A stretch of DNA of 64,000 nt from Heligmosomoides polygyrus polygyrus (Eukaryota > Nematoda > Chromadorea > Rhabditida > Heligmosomidae), in the NCBI GenBank assembly GCA_947396885.1, contig OX377201.1:5566934-5630933 (forward strand), given 5' to 3'. The notes below the pieces were generated by a model that saw nothing but the letters and a program-made list of their open reading frames with translations, had not been told where the DNA came from and did not search any database. This document shows positions 1 to 11,700 of this stretch, one piece after another (position 1 is the first letter of the stretch; each line of letters opens with the position of its first letter). The translations under genes and the position numbers were made by a program.

Positions 1-292
1 GAGCCTGTAAAGTGACAGTTTGAAGAGTTTTATCGAAATTTCCAGCCGCTCTAGTCAGAAATTGCCTTAAGACTGTTAAGCTTGTCTTTGGAGTGCGCCG
101 TGAACAATGCATATAGAATGGAGCTTATCAGTCGAGTGGGCGCGAGAGCCTGTAGAGTGACCGTTTCGGGAGTTTTATCGGAAATTCCCAGCCGCCCTAC
201 TCATTAATTGCTCCTAAACTGTCCAGCTTGCCGTTGGAATGCGCCGTAAACAATGCACATAGAATCGAACCTATCAATCGAGTGGGAGCGAC
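1..292. repeat. Tandem duplication of the foldback's outer unit
   Basis: Bases 1-146 and 147-292 are diverged direct copies starting GAGCCTGTARAGTGAC and passing through GAGTTTTATCG and CAATGCAYATAGAATSGA. The right arm carries only one such unit (about 3035-3178, inverted), so the left end was duplicated after, or unevenly with, the inversion. Confidence 0.75.
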
Positions 293-3178
293 CGACCACT
301 CGCAAATTGCACGCGCGAGTGTGTTCGGAGCGCAATAACTCTGTCGAGATCGAATCGTTCCGGCTGCGGCTTGTGGATTTTGTAGGCAGTAGAAAGCTTT
401 AATAGAGCGCGAAAGTGCAGCGTTGATGCTTCTAAAGAAGCGAAATTATAGCGGCGCGAAAATGCAGGTTAGCCGTATGTGACACGATTTTTTCTGACTC
501 CAGTCGACCCCTGCAGGAAGACGCCGCGTGCTAACGGCATGCAAGCGCGTATACTAGCAGAACACTGAAGGCACTTTACAATTACAGAACAATGTAGCTT
601 ATGATTGGACTAAGTTACTGCGCTGCGAAAATGCAGGTTAGCCTTGTGTGGCGCATTTTTTTTTCAATTTCGGTGGACTACAACAGGAACATCCAGCGAG
701 CAAACGGCCTACAAATGCATGGACGAGCAGAACACTGAAGGCCCTGAACTGCCTTGGCCTCATCTGCCAGTTTAGAGCGGCGTAAGATAGCGGTTAGAGT
801 TTCTTGCGCTCTTACTCACCCAGATTTGAGCTTTCGACTCTTGCAATGGCACCGTTCTTTTTAGCTCGTAGAGCTCTATCGAACGGTGTCATTCCTATCC
901 AATTACAGAAAAATAGATTTTTCGACGATTTCCCATCGAGGGCGTGGGCGCCCCAGGCCGAGCCTGCGCGGACGATGACGTCATAGAAGATCGATATCTT
1001 AGAATTGGGAGATGCTAGATACCATTCGGTCCAGCTTTTCATGCTGAATTGAACGGTGTTATTGGGAGTGGGGAAAACTGTAATCTGGTCGAGTAAGAGC
1101 GAGGAGAACGTGGACCGTTGTTGTATTGCATTGCACGCGCGGCCGTTTTCTGAGCGCGATAACTCTGTCATGTTTGAACCTTTTCGGTTACAGCTTGTGG
1201 GTTTTGTAGGCAGTAAGATGTTCTAATATTGCCCTAAAAAGGAGCAATGTAGCTTATGAATGGACTAAGTTACGGCGCTGCTAAAATGCAGGTTAGCCTT
1301 GTGTGACACGATTTCTCCCCAATTTCAGTTCACCCCTGCGGGAAGACGCAGAGAGATACCGGCTTAGAAATTCATGAGCAAGCAGAACGCTTAAGGTACT
1401 TGAGGATGACATGCTCACAACTCCTCAGCTGCCTAAACCTCCTTAGCCCCAGCTGCCATTTTAGGACGGTGGACTTAGCGTTGAAGTTTCCTCGTCCTTA
1501 CTCGCCCATGTTTGAGTTTTCGACACTCCCAATAACACCGTTAGCTTCGGCACGAAAAGCTCTATCGAATGGTGTCACTCTCAACCAATTGTGGAAAAAG
1601 CGATTTGTTGACAATTTCCCATCGAGGACGTGGGAGCCCAATCCGAGCCTGCGCGGACGATGACGCCATAAAAAATCGATATTTTCGAAATTGGCCAAAT
1701 TTTCTCGTTCAAAATCATCTAGGGGTTATTTTGTGCGCTGATTACGAATCCGACGTCCGTTTTTGAAAAATTTCGCCGATTTCGGTAAGTTTTGGATTTT
1801 CTTCTGGATATCTGGGGGTGGTTGTGTCAGGGTCACCGATTTTGCTCCAACTTCATCTAAGGGCAGGGGTTATTCGGGGTGTCTAACACGACGAAAAAGT
1901 CCATTTGGCTGATTATTGCAGGAGACCACCCATACCGATAACTGAGGGTGATCGGTGACCCGACCACCCACGAAGGGCGAATAACCCACAAATAACCCGA
2001 ACAATTTTCAGAAACAGGTGTCGGATTCGCAATCAACGTCCCAGATAACCCCTTGATGATTTTGAACGAGAAAATTTGGCCAATTTCGAAAATATCGATT
2101 TTCTATGACGTCATCGTCCGCGCAGGCTCGGACTGGGGCGCCCACGTCCTCTATGGGAAATTGTCAACAAATCGCTTTTTCCAGAATTGGTTGAGAGTGA
2201 CACCATTCGATAGAGCTTTTCGTGCCGAAGCTAACGGTGTTATTGGGAGTGTCGAAAACTCAAACATGGGCGAGTAAGGGCGAGGAAACTTCAACGCTAA
2301 GTCCACCGTCCTAAAATGGCAGCTGGGGCTAAGGCGGTTTAGGCAGCTGAGGAGTTGTGAGCATGTCATCGTAAAGTGCCTTCAGTGGTGTTCTGCTTTT
2401 CTGCTCCTGCTTCTGCTCGCCCATGCATTTATAGGCCGTTTGCTCGCTGGATCTTCCTGTTGTAGTCCACCGAAATTGGAAAAAAATGCGCCATACAAGG
2501 ATAACCTCCATTTTCGCAGGGCAGTAACTTAGTCCAATCATAAGCTACATGGCTCTGTTTCAGCGCACTATTAGAACATTTTACTGCCTACAAAACCCAC
2601 AAGCTGCGACCGGAAAGGTTCACACATGACAGAGTTATCGCGCTCAGAACACAGCCGCGCGTGCAATGCAATACAACAACGGTCCATGAATGGTATCTAG
2701 CATGGCCCAATTCTAAGATATCGATCTTCTATGACGTCATCGTCCGCGCAGGCTCGTCCTGGGGCGCCCACGCCCTCGATGGGAAATCGTCGAAAAATCC
2801 ATTTTTCTGAAATTGGATGGGAGCGACACCGTTCGATAGATCTCTTCGAGCTGAAGAGAACGGTGCCATTGCAAGAGTCGAAAGCTCAAATCTGGGTGTG
2901 TAAGAGCGGTGTTCAGTGTTCTGCTAGCACGCGCGCTTGCATGCCGTTAGCACGCCGCGTCTTCCTGCAGGGGTCGACTGAAATCGGAAAAAATCGTGTC
3001 ACATACGGCTAACCTGCATTTTCGCGATGATAGGCTCTATTCTATATGCATTGTTCACGGCGAACTCCAAAGGCAAGCTGGACAGGCTAGGAGCATTTCC
3101 TAAGCAGAACGGCTGGAAATTTCTATAAAACTTCCCAAACGGTCACTTTACAGGGTCTCGCGCCCACTCGATTGATTA
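1..3178. repeat. Giant foldback element (about 1.5-kb inverted arms)
   Basis: The sequence from about 124 to 1890 reappears as an imperfect reverse complement from about 1940 to 3178. Clear matched anchors are GAACACTGAAGGC at about 553 and its partner near 2918, the block ending GATTACGAATCCGAC near 1750 with GTCGGATTCGCAATC near 2011, and GGTGGTTGTGTCAGGGTCAC near 1820 with its partner near 1955. Each arm also contains internal degenerate copies of one unit (about 455-565, 625-740 and 1285-1400). Open frames inside it mirror each other and look like translated repeat, not genes. The left end runs to the window edge, so the full element is not seen. No transposase was recognised. Confidence 0.85.
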
Positions 3179-3300
3179 TGTCCGGGCTATATACGTTGTT
3201 CAACTTTATCGATTTATATGTCAAAAGATAGAGCTCGGCCTGCTGAGTTCAAATATTTGTTTCTTTTCACAAGTGCTTAATTTTAAAAGAAAGTTATATA

Positions 3301-3336
3301 AAAAAGCCGCTTTGGAACGCTCCAAAGCGGCTTTTT
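3301..3336. repeat. Perfect 16-bp hairpin, 4-base loop
   Basis: AAAAAGCCGCTTTGGA, loop ACGC, then its exact reverse complement. It looks like a bacterial intrinsic terminator, but it sits in a nematode-like context between the foldback and the receptor exons. It may be a tiny palindromic repeat or a small-RNA-like hairpin. Function not known. Confidence 0.8.
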
Positions 3337-3519
3337 CGGGAATTGACCAAAAGACATGCGCGGTACTGTAGTTCTACATATAAGGATGCGCTGATCCATT
3401 GACGGGCATCCTTAGCACCACCTCGTGTGTTACCTTCGACCATTGAAGAAGAAGTGTTATAATCCTGTCAAGAAGCACAGCTAGAGCATGGATTATAAAT
3501 TCAGTTATGATTTGAGCAG

Positions 3520-5845
3520 CTTTTGGTGCAATGGAGATGTTAGAGAAGCCGATGGCCTTATTGCAGTATGTGGACGGCTTCTTCTCTGTCGTGTCTGCTA
3601 TCGCATGTGTATTCTTTGTCATTGCTGTGCTGAATTTGCGACGGAAGCGGCAGAACGTTGTATCTTCTGTTACGAAAAGTATGCTGGAAAGCGCTAAAAT
3701 GTCAATTTTCAGACAAAGCTGCTTTATACTCTTCTGTTCAACGGTAATTCTCTTATTCCTTTGCACTTCCTTTTCCCTAAGATATTGTACTTATCCGTTT
3801 GCTCTTCGTTCATATGTGATATATTAGGTTGTCGGATTATAAATGTCGTTTTTACTAAAAAAAAATCGTTACAATAAAACAATGAGCATACAAGACGTAA
3901 TCTATACCAATTATTATTATCAATGACATGTCGGCGACGTCCTACCAAGGAATGGATGCCTTTCTTGAAGAACTCCAGTGGCTGCGACTCGATGAAGTCG
4001 GACACCCAAATTTCGACTTCGTCACGGTTCTTGAATTTCTCCGCGAAGGCGTGCTGCATCGATCGGAGTAGAAGGTAGTCTGATGGCGCAAGGTCTGGGC
4101 TGCAAGGCGAGTGAGGCAAAATTAAGACTAAATATATATATATATATAATATTTGCGGCGTGTAGTCGAGCATTGTCATGGAGGAATTTCACAGTTGTTG
4201 TGTTCACTCTCTTTGTTGATGCGATCTTTGTAAAGGTCTGCCGTAACTGTTTGGCCTAGATCCAGCACCTGAAAATGCACCAGACCACTACTGTTCCACC
4301 AAACACAGGCATGACTTACTTTTCCATGGATGTCAGGCTTAGTCGCTGACTTCGGAACCTCACCGGTACTCAACCATTGCTGCTTTTGTGTGGTACAGTA
4401 GTAGTGGAATCGCTTCTCATCCGACGTCACGATGGAGTCGTAGAAACCGCTGTTCTTGGTTTTGCTAATAGAATTCCAGCCTCTCGGCCACACCGACGGC
4501 TTTTAACGACTTCGCCATGGTAATGGTAGTAGCCATAGTAATAGCTTCTCATCATCAATTGTTGCTGTCATTTACGTCATGGTTTCCGCAGGAAGAACAT
4601 CTTAATTACGTCGATTGAAGCAAGTTAAAAAAATCGAAAAAATGGACGACATCCACAAAAACGATTATTTGACCAGTATCGATTGATGGCTATCGATGGT
4701 TCAAAAACAAACTTCACATTCGTGTTCAGCAACCTTAATTACTCCCGGGGCTGAAGTTTCGTGCTGCTTGAACGACATCCACAAAAATCGATAATGTCGA
4801 TCGATATCGATTGCCTGCCCTGTGTGAACGCCTCCTGTCGATGATCATCTAAATGTCCAGGCACGGTTGCCGACGTGTTCGACACTTCTACGGCTCGCCA
4901 GGGACAATGTCGATGTTCAACAATCGTTTCCAATACTCAGTGCCCCACTACAGTTGTGTGGGACAAACGGACAGATGGACGGACGGACGGACACACACAC
5001 CACACTTGCTCTTTTATATATAGTAGGATAACTGAAATGCTTGGCACATTTTTTCATTTATCAATTCACTGGGCATTCACTTGTCAGCAGAAGACCTCTA
5101 CTCGGAATAAGTCTAACAGATCTGAAACAAACTTAACTCACATTTCGACTATGACTGCTCTCTTTCCCACTGTGACCCATCTGGGTTAAGTCTTCTGTCT
5201 TATTTCTAATGGTGTACCTGACAAAGCTCCATTTTCTCAACGATAGCGGGGGATACTGCTACTGAAACGAATATAGCTGTATAAATAAAATTCAATAGAT
5301 TTCATGCAATTTCCTTTAGGGAGCAAATTGTAAAGGCTGTAATGTGGGCGCATTACTAGAATAGTTCTAGAAAGACGTAGTATTTATAATCAAATTTGAA
5401 GAAGACCGCAATGACGATAGAGTCGTGTAGTCTAATATATGTGAGCAAAAAAACATGCTGCATCTTAGGAAAGGTCTGGGATTTTTAAGTAAGACCGAAG
5501 ACAGTAATTACTACTCTATCTGTGCACGTGTTTTCACCCATGCGGCAGGAAATCCGCTAAAATTAATATTGGTGTTTACAGCGCTTGCTAATTTTCAGAT
5601 CGAGTGCCTGTAACTTCGTGTTTCAGGTGCTTGTTGCTGTTCGAATACTGGTGCATTTTGCTGTTGGAAGCAGGCTAATTTATTCATCAACCATCTTTAT
5701 TGAAACTTTTATCAACAGCATGTCTCAAATCGCAATACCCATGGTAGTGGTGACATCTGTAGAATTCCGGAAATGCTTTGTGGCTCGGATTCTCTATCTG
5801 CGCAGAAGAGCTGCAACTCTATCGACGTTTATTACAGTTCTTTGA
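3520..5845 (+). CDS. Seven-transmembrane (chemoreceptor-like) gene, last two exons
   Basis: Exon 3520-3743 follows a TTGAGCAG acceptor and ends ACG|GTAATT. Exon 5627-5845 follows TGTTTCAG and ends with TGA at 5843-5845. Both join in phase 0 without a stop. The joined product has a hydrophobic helix (VSAIACVFFVIAVL), a basic loop (RRKR...), a second helix spanning the junction, and a last helix ending in IPMVVVTSVEFRKCF. This resembles TM5 to TM7 and the tail of a nematode serpentine receptor. TM1-4 were not found. The foldback lies just upstream, so the 5' half is either outside the window or lost. The exact receptor family cannot be named. The 1.9-kb intron holds a mariner relic. It may be a pseudogene. 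Confidence 0.5.
3824..4500 (-). mobile_element. Mariner relic, 5'-truncated transposase
   Basis: On the minus strand, frames carry mariner signatures in order: IVTSDEKRFHYYC near 4430, a CVWWNSSGLVHFQVL block near 4300, LHDNARLHAA near 4180, and SPDLAPSDYLLLRSMQ near 4090. A TIR-like start TTAGGTTGTCGGATTAT lies at about 3824. Frames shift between blocks and the N-terminal DNA-binding half is missing. An AT microsatellite interrupts the region at 4132-4149. It is a dead DD34D-type copy inside the receptor intron. Confidence 0.8.
4538..4815. repeat. Interspersed repeat, copy 1
   Basis: It shares CTTCTCATYATCAATT, GGAAGAACAYCT and GAACGACATCCACAAAA with 53893-54375 in the same order and orientation. 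The block with CATCCACAAAAA and ATCGATT occurs twice within this copy. Class unknown. Confidence 0.65.
4961..5004. repeat. GGAC/AC simple repeat
   Basis: GGAC units (GGACGGACGGAC) run into ACACACAC. A related complement-like GTCTGTCC tract lies at 56488-56515 beside a similar TATATAAAAGAG stretch. Confidence 0.75.
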
Positions 5846-6026
5846 TGTGAGCTGTAGTCTAATTTCACCAGGCAAAGAACTAATGAAGTGGCTACGTTTC
5901 TTGTGTTTTACAAGAATACACTGCTTTTTCTGACTCCCTTGTGGTGTAACGGCACGCATTTCCGGACGCATAGAGCGCAATACGTTGGCTGTTCCACTGG
6001 TCTACGAAACAGTGCAGCGCTCATAA

Positions 6027-6346
6027 GGCCCATGCACACCTCTGCGACAGCGCGGCGCGGGCATTATGAAGCATAGGGCCGCGACAGCCGCGGCGCGACA
6101 CTGCGACACGTACCGCAGGGAGTTGGCATGCACACTCTTGCGCGACGGTTATCACAGGCGACGCCGCGCTGAGTGCCGCAGGCTGGAATGGTTCAAATCA
6201 ATCCTGGCGCGCGGCATGCACGGGGACGTCAGTCCCGTTGCCTATGACGATGCTCTAACGCGACCGCGCCGCGACCGCCGGATTTCGCGGAGACAGCCGT
6301 CGCCCCACTTGCCGCGCCGCCGTGTCGCATAGAGTGTGCATGGGCC
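6027..6346. mobile_element. Tourist-like MITE (GC-rich foldback)
   Basis: Ends GGCCCATGCACAC and GTGTGCATGGGCC are inverted, flanked by TAA on the left and TAT on the right. The interior is GC-rich with CGCGGCGCG-type arms. The form matches the other TAA-flanked palindromes in the window. The long open frames inside (5888-6332) are a by-product of high GC. Confidence 0.7.
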
Positions 6347-6687
6347 TATAGGAGGCATGCTTCATTGGAGTTGTGATTACGGTGCCAGAAATTCAGATTC
6401 GCGACTATAAGAGTATAAATTCTCGACCTACTTGTCATACGTTCTCTTTAGCTTACTTTCTAATTTTACGAATTATTAATATCGCAGGGATATTTTCTTA
6501 TTTCGTGGGCTTTCACCTTAAATTTTGGGGTTTAGCGAAATTGAACGCTAAAGAGTTAAGGGCTTCCATTATGGACTGGTTTTTTCTACTTTAAGCAAAC
6601 CATCCCGCTCCAGCTCCGGCACAAACAATTTTTGGGACTAGAAGACACAGAGTTAGCATGGTCCCTCTTTATCGTTAATGTTTTATA

Positions 6688-8147
6688 CAGGGTGGCCGAT
6701 TGTCGCGATATTTGCGCGCACCCGTTTCTCTTATATATTTTTTGAAATGGTGTGTCTTTGCGTTCATCGTACACGACACTGAATCTAATCTCTATGATAT
6801 ATGTAATTTTTTGTTTGTAGCCTCTATGAGACCGTACTCTCATTGAGAAGCAATAGCCCACCTCGCTGGGAGCGGATAGTCTATCACCGCTATTCCATGA
6901 AAGCTCAGCATTCCATTGAGAACAATTCAACGGATCATCAAGCAGCGGAAAGAGAAAGAAGACGTCAGCAAGGTAATGACAGGTCGTCCTCGTTCTCTGA
7001 ATACAAGGAAGAACCGTGCGATCATCAAGAAGAGGATCGGCAGAAACGCCAGCATATCTCTTAACAAGATCGCAAAGAGCCACGGAATTGCTCGTCCCAC
7101 TGTCCAGTCAATTGCTAAGAACTAATCGTAAGATTTCGCAACTACCGTTTGGTCGACAGAAGCTGACAGAGGCAGCCAAGAAAAACTGAGAGAAGAAGTG
7201 CATGGAATGCTACTGCTTTTCTCAGTGCTCCGCGTCGATGATGTGCTCTGAACAGATGAGAAAAATTTCATGATTGAAGTCGATCATAACGCTCAGAATG
7301 ATCGCCAGCTCCTCAGGCCCAATCAAGGAAACACTCGGAAAAGGAAGATTGCTGTTTCGCAAAGGACTGATTGTGTGGGCCGGTACCACAGCAAACCAGA
7401 AGACGCCGCTGGTTTTCGTGAAAAGAAACGTGAAAATCAACGCTAGAACATACCAAGAGGAGGTTCTGGAAAATAGTCCTTCCGTCCTATGAAAAAATTT
7501 CGAGTTGATCTTTCAACAGGGCTGGAGTCCTGCCCCTGGAGTGAGGACCATGATTGCGTATCTGGACGACAACTTCCCTGGACCTAGCGAAGTCATCTAA
7601 CAGCCCGGATTAAAATCTCCTAATCTCCTAGACTTAGATATATATGGGGATATTTAGAGCAGAAGCTGAGGAAGAGGACCATTACCAAAAACCGATGCCA
7701 GCTACCTGCGGCGCACCGTGGAATCAGTGAGACCAAGAGTTGAAGCCTAAGCAAAAGCCAAGAGAGGTCACTTCGAAGCATCCTTGTGAAGTTTAACTTA
7801 CAGGTTGTTTGTTATATGAACACATTGACGACAATACGCAGCATTTGTGCTGCGTAAGAAAGCAGTCGCATGGGACGAAGCGCATCATTTTCGATAGGGA
7901 ACTTTCAACTCGATTTCTCTTCAACGTGAGGCAGCAAAAAAGAGAGATTCTGCAGGATACTGTCGGATGCAATACGTAGCACAAATGATGCGTACGCGGC
8001 AGCTAGCTGAAAAAGTCAACTGTCCCATACGTGCACCACTGCGAAACGCTCGATGTCGTCAATGTGTTAAAGAATAGTAACTTTTAAAAAATCTCATTGT
8101 TGAAAATATGACGTTTTTCGCGACGAAAATACTTGTCGGCCACCCTG
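6688..8147 (+). mobile_element. Tc1/mariner-superfamily transposon, maT-like, inactive
   Basis: TIRs CAGGGTGGCCGA and TCGGCCACCCTG are exact at the tips and flanked by TA (6686-6687 and 8148-8149). The plus strand carries a helix-turn-helix region (TGRPRSLNTRKNR..., then ISLNKIAKSHGIARPTVQS) near 6975-7120, then VWAGTTANQKTPLVFVKRNV near 7375-7435, FQQGWSPAP near 7515 and YLDDNFPG near 7560. These fit the order of a DDD-type maT/Tc1 transposase. Several frameshifts and stops break it. The usual FQQDGAPAH-type aspartate is changed (FQQGWSPAP), so the copy looks inactive. Confidence 0.85.
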
Positions 8148-8599
8148 TATATGCCATAATTTAAATGAGGGCATGTAGTAGACCTCTTCCTTAGAATTGC
8201 ACTGCACAGACTGCTTTTAGTCTGAAATATCGTCCTTGAAATAGGACTGGTAAAGTGGTAAAATAATCAAAGCTTTAACCGAGGTTTGGTGCCGTCATCA
8301 CGGATGGCGATGCTTCATGCGACGGTGTTGGTGCTATTTCTATTCACTCGCTGGGCTTTCTCGCTCGTGAGCAGTTCGGTCGCCTGGCATCTCTCAAGCC
8401 TCTTCAAAATTTCCTGTCTACACTCTCCCAATTACTCTCGCCTTAGCTACTCATTTCGACAAGTTTGCGATCAGTTTGCGGTATTTTTCTTACTATTTAG
8501 CAATTCACCGTAATTAAAGGGTAGTGCGATGCGGGAGAGTTGTCTGCACCACACTTTCCCATAGTCCGGAGGATACACCCGTGTTACTCAGGATAATTC

Positions 8600-8605
8600 T
8601 TTATT
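8600..8605 (-). terminator. Poly(A) signal of TIL gene A
   Basis: AATAAA on the minus strand, about 70 bases past the stop codon of gene A. Confidence 0.7.
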
Positions 8606-8672
8606 TGAGGCTTATATGTACTTCTTTAAGTATTTCCACAGTAGAGGAAGCAGGGTCTCCGATCACCATTAC

Positions 8673-8783
8673 TTAGCCACGAATTAGGGCGCAGTTGTTG
8701 AGACGGACGCATCGATTTGTAGCAGGGTCCCTTGTCAGTCCTTGCCGGCAAGTACAACCATCTACGCAGTACCGATAACAGAG
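8673..8783 (-). CDS. Gene A exon 9, TIL3 second half and stop
   Basis: Acceptor CACTTCAG. It codes [31 protein letters not shown] and ALIRG, then TAA at 8673-8675. Confidence 0.9.
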   Translation of the reverse strand, partial: LCYRYCVDGCTCRQGLTRDPATNRCVRLNNCALIRG

Positions 8784-11700
8784 CTGAAGTGAAGTGCGTT
8801 ATGCAGTAGCACGAAAGCGTTACATATTTTGAAAACTCACGAAGTATTCGGTGTAGCATGCTCTCTCACATGGCATACACTGCACATACTGCTCGTTATA
8901 TTGACAATCTGAAGTTTAATATTTAGCTAATAAAATGCAGGGCATTTCCTGGATGAGTCTTTATCCCTTAAAAATTTCCTCGGTAGCAAGCATATCTGGT
9001 CGCACCTACTACATTCCAGTTTACTCGAATGCTGATTTGTTATGCGCCTGTTAGCTGCTCACAGGCTGCCTTCACAGGGCTCATTAGGCTGGCTAAGAAG
9101 TCTTGAAACAAAAATCCTCTTTAGTGAGCCATAGTTTTCTAAATACAAACTAGGAATCAACAGTATATTAACCATAGAGCGGTATAGCCTTCTCCTATCT
9201 GCAGGCAAATCGCTGGTTCCTTTCGTCCAGAAATCAGCGGATTGCGACTCGAAGAAGTTGACGACTGTCATTTCGAGGTCATAATAGCTTTCGAATTTTT
9301 CCCTCTCAAATGATTCTTCAGGGGCCCAAACTGATAGTAGACCGATGGCACATGATCCGGCGAATACGGTGAGTGGGCTACCGGATGCCAGCCAAGTTCG
9401 GTCATCGTCTCACAGGTTGTCGGTGTGACGTGTGGGCGCCGTAGTCGTGCAACAGGTGGCCGCCTTTTTCTCGCATTGTATCGGCCAATTTCTGAAGCTG
9501 ATCAACGTATACGGAAGCGGTGACAGCCTTGACAGCCTCCAGCAGCTCATGTTAGACTGGTCCCTTCGCATCCCACCAAACGCGAAGCAAACGTTTGTGT
9601 AGGTGGGGATCTGGCTTCGGCTGGACTGGTGGTTCTGCGGTGCGTGGGAGCCAGACGGCATTATGTGCGCGCTTATGGTAGATATTCAGTTGTCATCTTC
9701 AGCCACTAGATCCTCAAGAAACTCCTTTCGACGCGGCTGGGCGATGGGTGACTGGCATATGTTCATTCGCATTTGCTTACGTGCCTCGGTCAGCCTAGGA
9801 GGGATCCATCTTGTCAGAACTTTTCGAAAGCAGAGGTCATGGAGACGCAGCTTGAGGTAGACAGGGTGCAGCCGAGGGTTGTTGCCAGTTCCCGCGTAGC
9901 TGCTTTAGGATTGGATTTGAAAGCGAGCTGCAATCCATCCTCATCGATAGCAGACGGTCGTCCAGAAGGTCGTCCTCTGCCTTTCCTTCTTCAAGGTTTG
10001 TATCTCCTGAATCAAAGCGAGTGAGCCAACGATGCAGTATGGCGCGGCTTACAGTCCCTTCCCCAAATGCATCGCTGATATTAGAAACCGTTGTGCTTCG
10101 TTGAAGCCTCGGCACCATTCGTAGAAGATGACCACTTGAAGCTGTTGTTGGCTAATCATGTTCGACATGTCACCACCATGACGCGCGCGAGCCCTTATAT
10201 ATGCATAGTGCGAAAGCATCTGGAACCTTCTACGCGATCCTCACTGACCCAGGATTTTTGAATCCGGAAAATTTTGAGGTTTTCACAATTTTGTTTCAAG
10301 ACTTATCGGCCAGCCTAATATATCAAATTTTCGTGGCTAATAAGATACTTGGGTGCGTGCATCGCCGTTGCAGAAGATGACGACTGTAGCGTGCACCCGA
10401 CGTCAGATTCTTCGTTCAGATTTTCCACTCTGTATTTTTCGTCTCCCTAGCGATACGCGTGCTCCCAGATGACAGGCGTATCGATGGGACGAATTTCAAT
10501 CGTCAACGGCTCGCATCCAGCACGTGACCAAATGCCTTGTGCGAACAGCACAGCTCATCTTCGACGAGTTGGGCCACGCCGCCACTACGTATAGTAACCA
10601 GTACTATTGACGGATTCTCAAAAAATTGTAAAAATGCAATTTGAATAAACTTGCTGAGATATCTTAGTCGTTGTCCATAGTAAGGCCTGTAAGGCTGTAT
10701 GTAATAATAGCTGTAGAATGGTGATGGAGACGAGGGATATGTTGGGGGGCGATATGTAGTAGTAGTAGTGGTTGGCCGAGGGCAAGCGTATCTGAAAGAA
10801 TGATGTTCAAACTTAGTTTTTTTCCAGAAAACTGTGTAACATCGCGTTCAATGTATAATATAATAGTATAATGAAAAGGACATAAATGAAAATATGATGT
10901 ACACAGCAAAATGTGGAAATATAGAAGTGTTTAGCTAGCTACAAAAATACAGGTCAACATTTCTAAATGTTTTCTTGAACAAGCAATGCTTCCTTGGAAA
11001 CCTGTCTATCGTATGTATCACGTTCTGTTTCTTCAATCAAATTTTAACCAATGAAGTGGCATCAGCAGTTTCGTACTTTCCTAGATTGCGCTAGAACAGG
11101 CCAGTAGATCTCTTCGCTATCAAAACATAAACAGGGTCATATATCCTGTCAGAGAGGACTGTAGTGGAAAAGGCTAACACAAATTTGGGTGTTTCTCTCC
11201 GTCTTCGCAACAATTTGGATGCTATTAAGAACTCCCATCCCTTTCAACCTGCTCTTCTTAGTGCTGGGTCGCTAGTCATAATTAGGAACTAGATGACCAC
11301 AGCTTATGCAGTGGAAGATGTTTATTCCGTCGAATTGTTGAGAGTTAATAGATAACTTGTGTAAGCTACCCATCATAATAGACCAGATTCCGAGGTTAGG
11401 AGAAAAAAACACAATCACCTAACTCGCAACATTGTGAGAATAGTGTTAGGCTCCGTTTATACTTCCATCGCCGGGCGACGCGATTCGAACGGAGCGACGT
11501 GTCCCATCGCGTCGCGCTGTTTCTGATGATGATGAGTGCTCCGAACAGCGGGTGATGCGGTCACGCGATTACGAGTGCGTATTTGCACGCATGTGCATAC
11601 ATATCCGTGTCCACTGCAGGGGACAACTGGAGCAGCAATACCGCGCCTCAACCCAGCGCGATCAACATCATCGCGTCGATTTCGAGAGCGACTCGATCCG

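Noticed and set aside
3301..3336. Rho-independent bacterial terminator
   Set aside because: The form fits, but the surrounding genome is clearly eukaryotic, so no terminator role is claimed.
8286..8513. Signal-peptide-like open frame (ATVLVLFLFTRWAFSL)
   Set aside because: No downstream exon, domain or paralog found; one hydrophobic stretch is not enough.
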